A stretch of DNA of 64,000 nucleotides from Lophius americanus (taxonomy: Eukaryota; Chordata; Actinopteri; Lophiiformes; Lophiidae), in NCBI GenBank assembly GCA_037951165.1, contig JBBDHG010000009.1:8521001-8585000 (forward strand), written 5' to 3'. Position numbers and translations under genes: made by a program. Numbering within the stretch: position 1 is the stretch's first letter; each line of letters opens with the position of its first letter. Below, piece by piece: positions 11,986 to 25,200 of the stretch. Below the pieces are notes generated by a model. It was not told the origin of the DNA. It saw only the letters and a program-made list of their open reading frames with translations, and ran no database searches.

Positions 11986-14900
11986 TTGTTTAATATAGCA
12001 GCAGGATTACGGATATAAACAGAAGGGTATACAAATGTCCAGACCAAGGCAAAGTACATGTTAATAATAGTTCAAAAGTATGAGGACACACTGGGGTTGA
12101 CCTTTATTCCAACTGTAGGGTCTTAAGGCTCGATACTAAAGCTCAAGCTACACAGAACGGATACAACACAACTGTTGGAGAATGTGAAATAGAAAGCGAA
12201 ATAGGAAAAGTGAGCAAACTGATTACAAATAAGATACAGCTCACACTATTGGTAATTAACAGTGAATTTAAAATGGTTGCTCCTTTTGATCAAGCATTCA
12301 CAGCAATAATAATAATAACGTTGAAAAGCACATCAACACAAGAAAGCTCTCCATCAGACAATCTCCACTGTCTCGTCCCTTTTACCTCACATGTACAAAT
12401 CTCATGAGGCATTTAAAAACATTTTCCAACTAAAACAGGTTGACAGTTCACTGGTGAAGCTACACAATATTGAGAATACTCTTGACATCTTGTGATGGAT
12501 TTCCAAAGCGGAATCATTAAAAAAATAGACAGGCTATGGTTATGCCTGGGTGAAGAAATAAATATCCAATCAACGAAAAAGCACACAGATGTTAAACAGA
12601 CCTAGAAAATTAAACTCATGGGGCCAATTGCAATGAAATAAAACGGACACCAGTAAACACAGCGGTAAAAGTTAAGTTATCAAGGCACACTATGTTCAGT
12701 TGAAAGCATCACAATTGAAATTCAAGATACCCCTGCAGTATATTTCAAATTTAAATATACACACGGATATTCATTTACATGACTGAATAAAGCTGATATC
12801 ATCTCATTTGTGTGCTATGTTTATCACCTTTCATGTTTTTTTTCAGGTGAACCTGACCATCTGTAGAGTTTGAGTAAGCGTCATTGACAGTTTGAAATGA
12901 CTGAACATGACATCGAAACCACAATCCAAGCCAAAAAAACCCCCAACCAATCACAAGTATAGTAATACAGCGACGTTTGGTGCCTTTCCACCAGTCCTCC
13001 CTGCATCCTGCATTGAGTTTGATGTTCGATGTGGAGCAAACCCTGTCCACAACGCAAGATAAAACATTCGTTCATGAAATAAACTCACAGGCTGGCTTTC
13101 TGTGCTGCTATGGCTTTACAAGGCATTACTGTTCCACACTCCACTTACAAACACGGTGTGTTCTTGAAGTTCCATACAAAAGAGTAATGGAATGCTTGGA
13201 TGCATCACTACTGCACTTTAACCTGACATAAAATTAATGGATGAGTCCCAGTGCCATTTGAGATGCATGACATACATAAAAGTAATAAAAAACACATACA
13301 AGAAACCTAGTCCATGCATCGTATTATACATTTAGGGTAAAGTCAATGTTGAAACAGTAGGATTAAGCCTAAAGATATTTACTTTTTGTCAATTTATTAC
13401 GTTTCTTGTTAACTCCAAAATTCAAAAACATAAAAGCAATGATATTCTGTGTTATCAGCATAAACCAAAGAAGTTTAGTGTTACAAAAATACTTCGAAAT
13501 GGACACTAACAGCCGCAGGACAAAAATAGTACGACTATGAAAATGTAAACAAATGCAAATGTGAGCAATGCTATTCTAACATTTGAGAGTTGCCTTTCTG
13601 AAAACGCCAAATTGGCTTCTGTTGTTGACATGGAAAGTACAGCTGAGTTATTTTGCATAAAAAAGAGTAATGTAAGGAGAAATGTAACAAAGCATCGCAT
13701 TGGTGGACATGTTAAAGCAAGATTAACGCATACAGGAAAAAAAGTACCAATGTGTTTTTTAACGTGGAACAAAACAACATGCTGAGTTGCTATCCATGCA
13801 AAAGCTGCATAATTTAAATGAATACGCACAAAAAAGACAAATGAAAGACAAGATGACAATATTTCACAACAGGAGCTTTGGTATGCCTAGGTATAATCAA
13901 GTCTGACCCCACAACACTCAGCTCTCTAGACTCAACTAAAAAATGTCAGTGCTATTGATCAAAGTATAAACTGTCATGTTCTATCATCACAGCAGAGTTC
14001 CCATCACTCCTGTACATAGCACCATATATAACATTAACATGGCGGCCTCTATGTAACAGAGATTTCATTCACCAGTGAGCCCCTGTTCACAACATAAGGG
14101 ACGGGTTCTTGATGCCAACTACACATGGCGCCAGCCTGCACAAGGTACCAACACTGAGACTAAACTTAAATATTCAACACAACACAAGGTCAAACGGGCT
14201 CAAGTGACAGATTGAACAGCAAATAGTACAAATAGCTATATGATGAAAATCCTTCATTTAAATGCATAAACTACGCGATTTATCATTTTAAGTGTTTTGT
14301 CTGTGCAAAACACGAAGGCCTACTCACCACCTCAACACTGAAAAATGACAATGCTTTAGAGGGAATGGTTGTTTTTGACAGACTTGACTGGACCACTGAC
14401 ACTGAATACAAAGACAAATTCAACAGTAAGCAGACATTCTATACAAAAATGATTTAGATCTTAAAAATATTCAGACATGGCATGATAGAAGTGTTTTAAG
14501 ATGTGTTTACCTTTACAAAGACAACTGCTTCATGTTTGGTTCTTGTATTTTAAATAGATGTTTTCAAGAGTACAAATTCAGCTGGGTCAGAGGAGCTGTG
14601 GACGGGTGGAAGGATTAGCTAGAGGTTATAAAGTGCTTGAGATAAAATGTTTAAAAAACCAAACAACACTTCTTTTTTTTTTATCACTGGTGGAAAGATA
14701 AATCCACAAGACATCGATGAAGGTAACCAACTTCAAAATACAAAGATACACAATACATAATTGAATGGTTCTTCAAAAGATCACCACGGAAGGCTTCAGC
14801 AAATCTGGTAATGAGGCCCTGAACGTATGAAAACACGGAGAGGTGAACCAAACGAAAGGCTGATTCACATTTTTACTAGGTTGAATCTAATTTGTGAGCA

Positions 14901-15907
14901 TCAAGTAGTCCGGTCCCTCTTCTTTCTGAACGCGATTAAAACCCATGCAAAATGAGAAACCATCTATACCTATTTGAGGGAGAGCCCCATTTTTAATTTC
15001 TACTAGTTTATATCAATATTTAACTCAACTCCTTCTGATAGTCTGCTCAAGTTTAGAGTGCAGCTGTGCATGCAAAAATGAGGGCAAAACATTTCAAAAA
15101 TATATTTACTCTTAGAGTAGATTTTAGTCAAATTGGTGACATATTCACAGAATTGGCTTAATTATTTGAAAGCAATACATCTGTGGTCAAAAAACTCGAG
15201 ATTGAGTTTCCACTGATGCTCCATATATCAAATCAAACAAAAAAGAATTTCACAAACTCTCGCTGATAAAAGGGACTGCTTTTCAATTTACACAAGATGA
15301 GATTCAACCTATATCTGACACGTCAATGCAATCAGGTTTTTACGCCGTGGATGTTATATTTTAGTGTGGCTGCTCTTACAGACTTGACTTCATCGAACTG
15401 CTATTCCTCTGTTTCCCTGTCACTGACATTCTTTGTCCCATTCCAGTTTTTCTAAACCGTCACGGTTTTCATAATTTCTTAGGTTCACATTTTTAAAATG
15501 CAAACTAAACACTGCGTTTCTTAGACGGATGGATAAAGCATTTATCACATGCCTCTCTTATCCTGCAAGAGGGGTAATGACAAAGGTGGTATGAATTCAT
15601 AGACAATCGATGCATGATGGCAATAGTTATTTATAAATATTCCACTAAAAAAAAAGGAGTTACATGAGCATATAGTTTGGGGTTAGATAAAGGGGCATTT
15701 CATTTTAAATCTTTTAGTTGTGTGGAATTGGCACAAAAGACACGCAGTTTTTCTGTTTTTTGATGTAAGGATGTGTAACTTCCAGCTACATATCACTCAC
15801 TCTCCTCAGTACCCACACGATCCAAACTTTAATCACTTCTTCTATAGGCTTTCCAGTTTTTCCTCAATCTTATCTATGTTGGACAATGCAGATATTGATG
15901 CCCAAAG
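11986..15907 (-). other. nfat5: Probable long 3' UTR of NFAT5
   Basis: About 3.9 kb between the NFAT5 stop codon and the minus-strand AATAAA near 11980 contains no recognisable exon or transposable element, unlike most other non-coding stretches here. Vertebrate NFAT5 mRNAs are known for very long 3' UTRs, so this assignment is reasonable but inferred. Hydrophobic reading frames inside it, such as 13506-13859 minus, look accidental. Confidence 0.45.
15845..15907 (-). other. nfat5: 21 open codons after the NFAT5 stop, resembling the conserved NFAT5 C-terminus
   Basis: In the same frame as exon 12, directly after the TAG at 15910-15908, 21 sense codons run to a second TAG at 15844-15842. They encode ASISAL followed shortly by NIDKIEEKLESL. 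This resembles the human NFAT5 end, where NIEKIDLLVSLQ occurs near the C-terminus. This suggests the ancestral protein continued here and that the first TAG, probably once CAG (Gln), is a nonsense change, a recoded stop or a sequence error. Confidence 0.6.
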
Positions 15908-16239
15908 CTAATTCTGTAAGTTGCTCTGCATCTGTGTCTGTAGATTGGTCTGCATCGGAGTTGGCAGGCTCGTCTCTATAGTTCCTTGCAAACCGGACTG
16001 CAGAGCTGTTTGTGTGTTTGTCTGCATTGCGTTCTGTAGGCTGGTCTGCATTGCGTTCTCTAAACTGGACTGCATTTGTGCCTGTAGGGTGTTCTGTAAG
16101 CTACTGTGCATGGTTACTGGCATGGAGGTTGCAGCTTGTGCCATGGGCTGGTCCAACGGTGGCTGCATGTGACTTGTGTTCTGGGGTTGATTCTGAGCTG
16201 GAAGTGTTGGACCAGAAGAACTGAGCAGCTGGGAAGAAT
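15908..16239 (-). CDS. nfat5: NFAT5 exon 12 (last coding exon) with a 24-nt tandem repeat
   Basis: Acceptor CCATCTAG precedes the first base at 16239. The codon split G|AT gives Asp, followed by SSQLLSSSGPTLPAQ, matching human CSQLLTSGPATLPDQ. Codons then run to TAG at 15910-15908. About residues 40-108 of the exon are a degenerate octapeptide repeat (variants of MQTSLQNA), encoded by a roughly 24-nt tandem unit visible at 15930-16110. Confidence 0.85.
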
Positions 16240-19200
16240 CTAGATGGAAAAAAAAATGAAAAGTCTCAATTTATTTATGCAGAAAGTCAAAGCAATGCTA
16301 GTGACACTGGAGTATTTAAACGTGTTGGACTCCAAAATTCAACAGACCAAAATCATCTTACCATTCTGGATGCCAAACACAAAGAGGTTGGCCTGTCCTT
16401 GTGAAGCGACATTCCCGCCCACAGCTGTCTGAAAGAGCTGCTCTGGGGGCTGCTGCCCAGGATTTGCAACCACACCCACACCACCCTGCACCACAAAGAT
16501 TGTTGTGCCAGGAGCTGCTGATTGGTTGTTCAGCTCCTGTGAGCCAATAGTACTCTGGAGGCTGGACAGAGTTGCCTGGGGACAGAACAGCTCCATGGGT
16601 TGACTGCTCTGTATGGTGTTTGAACTTGGGCCCACTTGCATTGGCTGCTGTTCCTGGAACAGACTCCGCTGCTGGTTATCAGTAGATGTTGAGTTTCCAC
16701 CTGAAGAGCTCTGGTCTTGAAAAGACATGGGCTCAGCCGAGTCTGGCTGGGGCATTCCAACACTGATGTTCCCCATAGGGGAGGGGACCTGGTTTTGGGT
16801 GCTGAAGAGAATACTTGGGGGAATAGACTGGGGGCTCAGATCTGTGGTGCAGAGGAGCAGACCCGTCTGTTGGGGTTGAGGAATCTGGCTCTGTTGGACT
16901 GTGTTAGCCTGTGAGTGGTTTGGGATACTTTGGAACAGGGAGTTCTGCTGCCCCATTGGGAGTTGCGTTGGCTGCTGTTGATTCTGCTGTGAAGACTGTT
17001 GCTGCTCCATCAGGGCGCTCTGTTGCTGCATTTGGGAGAGCTGAGTCTGGGGTGGATTTTGAAACATGGCAACAGACTGGGGCTGGTTGGAAGTCTCCAT
17101 GGAGGATATAAATGACAGCTGCTGCTGCTGCTGTTGCTGGGGCTGAGGATTTGTGGACAGATATAGTGCTGATCCCGTTGATTGTTGCTCTGTGTTGAGA
17201 TTGACACCAGTGAGAACACTCAGTGTGTTCTGGAGAAGGGCAGCCTGGACCTGCTGTTGTGAGCTCTGGGTCTCAGTCAGGGGTATGGGTGACTGGAAAA
17301 GCTGTTGAGGAGGAGATGTGTGGGATGGAGGTTGTGTTGGGAAGCTGGTCTGAATGGTGAGCAGATCCCCGGTCTGCCGAAGGAGAGACACGGGCTGCTG
17401 TACTTGGGGTGAGGAGTGGATCTGTGGCTGAAGCAATTCAGCGTGAAGGTGTTGCTGTAAATTTTCCAGGACTTGCTGCTCTTGCAACTGTTGTTGCTGT
17501 TGTAAGTTGGTCAATGCTTGATTCTGCTGCTGTTGTAACTGATGTTGTTGTATGTTGGTAAGTATGTGATTTTGTTGTTGCTGATCCTGAAGTTGTATGT
17601 TGTTAAGAACCTGTTGTTGTTGATTTTGCTGCAACTGTTGTTGTTGTTGCATATTCTCTATGATTTGCTGTTGGTCTTGTGTCTGTAATATAAGTTGTTG
17701 TGGGATTTGCATGGTGCCAAGAACTTGCTGCTGCTGCTGTAAGTGCTGCTGCAGTTGTTGATGTTGTTGAAATTGTTGATGAATTTGTTGCTGTTGTTGT
17801 ATCTGCTGTTGTTGTTGTATCTGCTGTTGTTGTTGTATCTGCTGTTGTTGTTGTATCTGCTGTTGTTGTTGTTGTTGTATCTGCTGTTGTTGTTGTATCT
17901 GCTGTTGTTGTTGTTGTATCTGTAGCTGTTGCTGTGTTGACAGTGAATTATCTGTGGTTCCCAATCTGAGGCTATTCATGTTCTCCTGGACATGCTGCTG
18001 AAGAGAATCTGCAGAGGGCGTGGGGCTGTACAGCACAGAACTGAGCTGCTGCTGGGCTACTGCCACCTCCAACACCTGCTGGAGTGTGGTGTTACCTCCG
18101 GCCTCTAACTCCCTTACTGCCCTCTCCAGCTGGGCAACCCCTTCCTGCGGGAACAGGGGAACCTGAGATGGTTGTGGCTGGGGCTGAGAGGGAGCAGCTA
18201 TCTGGGACATGGACAGGACTACAACCCCCCTATTATTATTGGAACTCTCAGGTGACAAGCTGTCGTGAGGGTCTCTAAGGAATTGCTGAGGAACTTCAGG
18301 TGTCACGGGGGGGATTGTAGTATCTGCTGACACTGGAAAAGAAGTTGTGGGGGCAATGTCTTGCTTTTGTATGGTGCCGAGAGACTCCAGGCTGGGGAAG
18401 ACAGAGGGTGCCTGGGGTAGCTCCACATCTTCATGTTGTAAAGGCATTGGGCTCTGAAATGACTCTCCGTCTGTATGAGGACTAGAGCTGATCTCCAGGG
18501 TCTGCTGCACTAAAACAAGGGGATCATTGGAGGACTAAAAAAGAGGAAACAAAAATGTTAGCATGTGCAATTCTGAAGAAAAAAAAAATCTTAATTCTTC
18601 AAATAAATTGTGTCTTACTTTGAAGACATCGGTGGGTGGTTGATTGCTCGACACTTCCATTGGTGTGTCCTCTTGCCCTTTTGAAGGCTGACCGCTGCAG
18701 TCAGTTTGTTCAGATGATATTGATTTGAGCTGACCATCAAATATACATGTCTTAACAAGGGAGGGTCCTTCTGTTTTTACTGTCCGCACATTCGAATTAT
18801 CAGCTGAGGGCATGATTAGAAACAGATTAGCTTTGTGTCTGCGCAAGACCTATTTGTAGTCTATGTCTCAAAGTCCAGAAGTACATTAAGTGATAATGAT
18901 GGATTGTGGTTTTCATCAATGGTAAGGCATTGATGAAAAATTAGCTATTGAAGAAAAACTGCAACTTAAATTTGTTTACTTTAATAGAAAAAAAATAATT
19001 ATTTTGATAAATGAGGCCAAAGCATGTAGCATTTTTTCCCACATAAAATACGGTCACATTTTCGTAAGTCACAAAAGTGGTTTCAATTTCCAAAAGAAAT
19101 ATCTTCAATAAATATTGAACCTGGAGACTTCTGCGAGTAAACTGTACCTGACTCTGGAGTGTAGGTGAAGGTCTGGGCATCATGTGATCTACCAGCATTG

Positions 19201-22200
19201 GTCATCACAAAGATTCCCACTGAAACTGGAGAAGTGATTGACTGGTTGTGGAACGGAGGAACTGTTACTATCAAATGATTCTGTAAAGAAAAAGAACCAA
19301 ACAGTCAAATGCATTTTTACCAAATCTATTGCAAAACATGTCAACGACAGCAGGCGAGCATGACACAGCAGTATATTATAGATAAATACTATTCACAAAG
19401 AAGAATATACGAATCATTCCGTTGTAATTACCTGATGGAAAAGGTCCATGTCAATTTTTGCCCCAGCTTGCCAGGAATTGTCATCTACAAAATAAAAAGA
19501 CTTTATTTTATTTCTACAATAGAAGATTCTTTCACACTACATAGAGATGCAATCAATACAAGGAAGTTCAACACAGACAACACCAAGCTAGCTGTAGCAC
19601 CTGTAATGTTCTCCTGAAAAATAACTTTAGTTCCTTTGAGGAAGTTCTTGCCGATGATAAAAACTTCCTCTCCTCCGATCACTGAGCAGCTGTGAAGACT
19701 TTTCTTCAGGATCTCTGGCACTCCTGCCGGCTGTGCTGAGATTGGAGACAGAACAGTTAAACAATCGAAACTCACATGACATCAGGGGCCTCTACAAAAA
19801 CCAGGTGTCGAATCGTAGTTCACTTCTTAATGTTGTAAATCTCTGTAGTTAATAATAATAATAATAATACATTTAATTATAATGCACTTTACATTTGGAT
19901 CAAATCTCAAAGTGCTACAAAGCAAAAGCAGATAAAAGCATCAACAAAAAAATAAAATAATAACTATATAAAAGCCTGACCTAAAAGCAGCAATGTTAAT
20001 TAAAGTTATAGGTTCTGCTAAAAAGGAAAGTTTTTAGTCCTTTTTTAAATGTGTCAGTCATCTGTGGAGCCCTGAGATGGTCAGGGAGTGCATTCCAAAG
20101 ACGAGGGGCAGCAGAACAGAAGGCCCCATCACCCATGGTGCTGAGCTTAGTCCGGGGAAGGAGGAGGCGGTATGACTGGGTAGAACGAAGGGATCGTGTC
20201 GAGGTCAGTGGGGTGAGTAGTTCTTTTAGGTAGGGGGGTGCGTTACCATGGATGCACTGGTGAGTGAGGAGAGAGATCTTATAATCAATCCTTTTGGGAA
20301 GCCAATGAAGGGAATGAAGAACAGGGGTGATGTGTTCGTGTTTACGAACTCTCATCAGGATCCTTGCAGCACTGTTTTGAACATACTGAAGTCTTTGAAG
20401 ACTTTTATCAGGGATCCCGATGAGAAGTGTGTTACAGTAATCCAGTCGGGAGGAGACGAACGCGTGGACCAGCTTTTCAGCATCACTCAAGGTTAGTGAA
20501 GAACGGAGTTTCGAAATATTTCTAAGATGGTGAAAGGACATCTTGCAGATGTGTTTGATGTGGGATTCAAAAGTGAGTTGAGGGTCAAATCTTACACCGA
20601 GGTTGGTGACTGATGAAGAGAGGGGAATGTCATCACCAGAGAAGGTAATACTGGTTATGGAGGAACACTGGGTCTGATGTGGGGTGGCAATTAAAATAGC
20701 TTCGGTTTTGGAGCTGTTCAACTGGAGAAAGTTGTTTTTCATCCACACCTTTATCTCCTCCACACAAGCGCGGAGAGTTGACAGGGGAGATGATGATGAC
20801 GATGAGGATGGAGAGGCTGAGGAGGAACGTGTCAGTTTTTATGTAGATTTGCGTGTCATCAGCGTAACAATGGAATGAGAGTCCATATCGACTGATGACA
20901 CGGCCAAGGGGGAGCATGTATAGTATGAAGAGAATGGGGCCAAGGACTGGTCCCTGGGGGACTCCACAGGTGACGGTGTGGGTCTGGGATTTTGAACTTC
21001 CAAGGGGAAACGTATTCTGTTCTGTCAGTGAAATAGGACTGAAACCAGTTTGAAACCAGACTGAAAGGTTTCAAAGAGGTTGTTGTATTTGAGGTGGTCC
21101 TGGAGGTGGGAAGCAACTACTTTTTCCAGAACTTTGGAGAGGAATGGGAGTTTGGAAATGGGCCTGTAATTAGCAAAAAGTGCTGGATCGAGAGTAGGTT
21201 TTTTGAGGAGTGGTCTGATTATAGCGGCTTTTAGGGCAGATGGAACAAAGTCAGCCTGGAGGGATTGATTTATAACAGCGGTGATCAGGGGACTGATGGA
21301 AGAGATGTTAGTTTTCACTAGGGCCGTAGGAAAGGGGTCGAGGGCACAGGTGGAGGATTTCATTGTCCTGATAACCTCAACCTTCTGCTGTGAGATTTCT
21401 GGGAAACACCTTAGAGGCTGGGAGATCTCAAACTGTGAGTAAGCAGACTGGATAGGTAGAGAGGAGGAACCAGAAAGGACAGAACGGATTGAGTCAATTT
21501 TTGATTTGAAGAAAGCCATGAAATTATTACAGTGCTGTTCTGTAATTTCTGTAAGTGGGAGAGTTTGTGGTTTAAGAAGATGATTGATAGTGGAAAACAG
21601 CTGCTTAGAATTTCCAGGACTGGTTTTGATGATGTTTGAGTACAACAGTGACCGAGCCTCTCTAAGGGACTTTGAATAGGCCTTTTGGTGTTCCCGAAAG
21701 GCTAGCTTGTGGACAGTAAGACCTGAAGCCTTGTAACGCCGCTCAAGGACACGCCCAGCTGCCTTCATTTCCCGTAGCTCGCTGGTGAACCAGGGGGCTG
21801 AGCTGGAGAAGGTGACTGTTGTAGTTTTTACAGGGGCGTGACGATCCAGGATGCTACTCAGGGATTTATTGTAGAAATCTACTGAATCATTGGCTGATAC
21901 AAAGTTGGCAGAAAGAAGATGCTGGAGGTCGACTCTCATGGTTTCTGGGTTGATGTTTTTCAAATTCCTTAAGTAGATTTGACGTTTGGGCTTAGTGAGG
22001 GATGACAAAAGTGACAATTCCATGGAGACGGCCTTGTGGTCGGACACACCCAGATCGTACACAAGAAGATTGCTGAGAGGAGCAGAGTCAGTGATGACTA
22101 GATCCAGAGTGTGACCCTTGATGTGGGTGGGGACATCGACAAGTTGCCTGAGATTAAAACAATCCAGTAGTTGGAGAAATTCGGAAGCAAAACGACATGA

Positions 22201-25200
22201 AGGGGAGTTGACATGAATGTTCATATCTCCAACAACTAAAATATTGGCAAAGGTTGTGTAAAATGTCGACAAAAGGTTGTACATCTCAGAGATGAAGGCT
22301 GGGTTTTGTTTGGGTGGCCGGTAGATTAGAAGTATGGTCATGGAGAAAGGGGGTTTATAATTAAATGCCAGGCATTCAAAAGAAGAGATCTCTGGCAACG
22401 GCAGGGGAGACAAGTCCAAATCACTGCGGTAGATGACAGACAGACAGACCACCAACACGACCAGTGCTGCGGGCTTTCTGGAGGTAAGAGTAACCGGCGG
22501 GACAGGTCTCATTCAGGACAGAAAAATCATCTGGTTGTTGCCAGGTTTCTGTAATGCACATAACGTCCAGACATTTCTCCAGGATGTTGTCATGTATGAG
22601 GCATGATTTGTTTGTGAGAGATTGTGAATTAAAGAGTTCGATTTTAATACTAGATGGAGCAGGGAGTCTCTGTATTGGCCGAAGAAGACTGAAATCCACT
22701 CTATGTTTTCTAAACCGCACAGTGGATGATTTTAACGAGGAAAGTCCATTGACAGTATTGGGAAAAGCTGCAGCATTCTGATGACGTGTCAAAGACGCGA
22801 TAGTGCGCACGTCAGAGCAAAAGGACGGAATGGAGTTATCTGAGCGGGAGCGGAAGTAAGCAAACTTAGAACGGCAACTTCTGTGAAAGTAACGGGGCCG
22901 GCGAAGGAGTCCAAGTTGTTTAATAACCGATATGCACAACGGAGTGTTGTAATTGTTGAATTTCATCAGTTGGGTGACGGAATAATTCATCATCATGCCA
23001 GTCGTGGAGACTAGCCCGTTATTAGCCGTTAGCTTTGGACGAGACGCACAGAGGACGTTAGTAGCCGTTATTTTAATGGAAATGATGCCGAGAAAAAAAC
23101 TATCAAACACAGAAAAGTGATCAACAGCGGCTATTGGTGAAAGTGTCACGGGGGCAGTGATGAACAAGAAGGATAAACAAACTGATATCAATGATGAGCA
23201 AACAGAAACGGACATAAACGATGAAACAAACAGATACAGAAGTCTCCGGGTGATGCTACACTTGCAGCAACAGGTAGGCGGACCGTCACCGGACTCAGTA
23301 GAATACTTACAAATACAAATACAGAAAAACAGATACAAATACGGATATATATCCAAAAGGTTTGCCGGTGACCAACAATAAAAGGTATACTTGTCGGTTA
23401 ATAGTATTGCAGGCTGTAGAACTCTGATGGAAAAGCGGCGAACAGACAACGCCAGCGTCCTCTCCTTTCAGCACCCAGACTGCATCTGATAGTTGTTTAT
23501 TATGCACGCCTAACCTGCTTTGGAGCGGTATATGTTCCAGACAAAACTGAAAATTTAAATGCACTTGCCTTAAAATGCACTGACAGAAGACCAATCACCA
23601 CATAAGAGAAAGTCATTATCTTTCAAAGAATATCACTGATCATTGGGCACCGCTTCTGTTTTTGTTCAGACCTAAGGCTGGATAATAATTATTACAACGA
23701 CAAAGAGTAGGGTGATGACTGGAGAGAGAGTGGACAGCTTGGAGAGATGGAAACTCTGACATTTATGGTATAGTGCCCAGAACGGCAGCCCTTCTAAAAT
23801 ATACCTTCTGACGTGCCCAACAATGTGCAAACCAAAGTGATGGAATCACGAGATTGAGCTTTAGCAATTGAACAACATCAATTGCACCTTAATGATGTTT
23901 CCCAATAACCTAAAACGCCTGAGCCACCTTCTGGCCAAGATGGGCTGCACAACGAGGAATCCTGCGCATTAATGCAAAGATTAAGTGCACAGAATTGCAC
24001 CTCGTGAGACAGAGGAGGAGTCGGGCCCCCGAGTCAATCAAATGTCCAGGACCACCAAGCTCTACATGTTGCATCAAGAAAAGAATGTGAACCCTACCAG
24101 GCCGAGTGGTCTGCCGCAAAAAAGGAAACTGAGTGGCAACGATGTGATGAGAATATTGATGCTGCGTTGATGCATCAGCGGGGCAACATTGTGAGGTCAG
24201 ATGTTGACTACACATGATTTCCCAGCCCAGGACAAAGCTGAAGTTCAATGAGCTGAATTCACTTACAGGACCAGTACAGGAAGGCAGGGGAGGATGCTCA
24301 GACCCAGCAGAGATTAGGACAAAGCATAATGGACAAAAAACATCTTATCTTATCATATACACCACAATGAAGGGAGCATAGCCAATTTCACCACCTGTTT
24401 AGCATAAAGGAGTCCATCCTGACAGGCGTCTAGAATACAGTAAAGAGTAATGTGGACTGGCTCACCTCCAGGGCCAAGTAGGGTGCCATACTCATTATTT
24501 AAACATTGCCCATGAATCCCGATCCCACTCAGCAGTCAGAACCGAGCTAGAGTCTAACTTAGATCTAGTTCTTAGGGTTCCCACCGCTGAAAAGCAAATA
24601 CAGTGCGACATGTCTACAGTGGAGTAAAGATGGACCAAACCAATCAGTAACAAATTGAAGAGAAACCAAACAAGATGAGAGCAGATATCCTGATCGGGAC
24701 CACCGGCTACGCGACATAATTCGGCAAAACCAAAACTCGCATTTAAAGTTTTGAACCCGGGACTCGCTGAAAGACCGGTGCCCAGGGGAATGTGAGCTCT
24801 GCAACAGCAAGACACTGTTACGGAAAATAGACTACACCAGCGACCAACAGAATCTTTTTATTGGAAAACTTAATCAAACTAAAACTAATTTACATAGCAT
24901 TGCACACTTTTTATATTATTGTGACCTATGTATTTCTTGTATGATACTGTATATCCTACAGTATCATATCATACTTTTTTCTTTATGAAAATAAACATTT
25001 TTTTTTTTGAGGAAAATATCTGCTACAATATGCTTAAATCATAGAAACATTATACAATAATTAAAGATGTGCTGGAGTACAAAAACAGAAAAGGTTGTGT
25101 TTTGCATTGGTGCAAACAATTCACTATCTGGTAAAGTAGACCATCAATAATCCCTCTGTCTGTTCATCATTATTAATAATAATAATAATAATAATAAAGC

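Noticed and set aside
13506..13859. Hydrophobic 117-codon minus-strand frame as a membrane protein gene
   Set aside because: There is no splice context, domain or similarity that I recognise, and it lies in the probable NFAT5 3' UTR.
17700..17969. Plus-strand Val/Ala/Leu-rich frames opposite NFAT5
   Set aside because: They are antisense shadows of the NFAT5 glutamine repeat.
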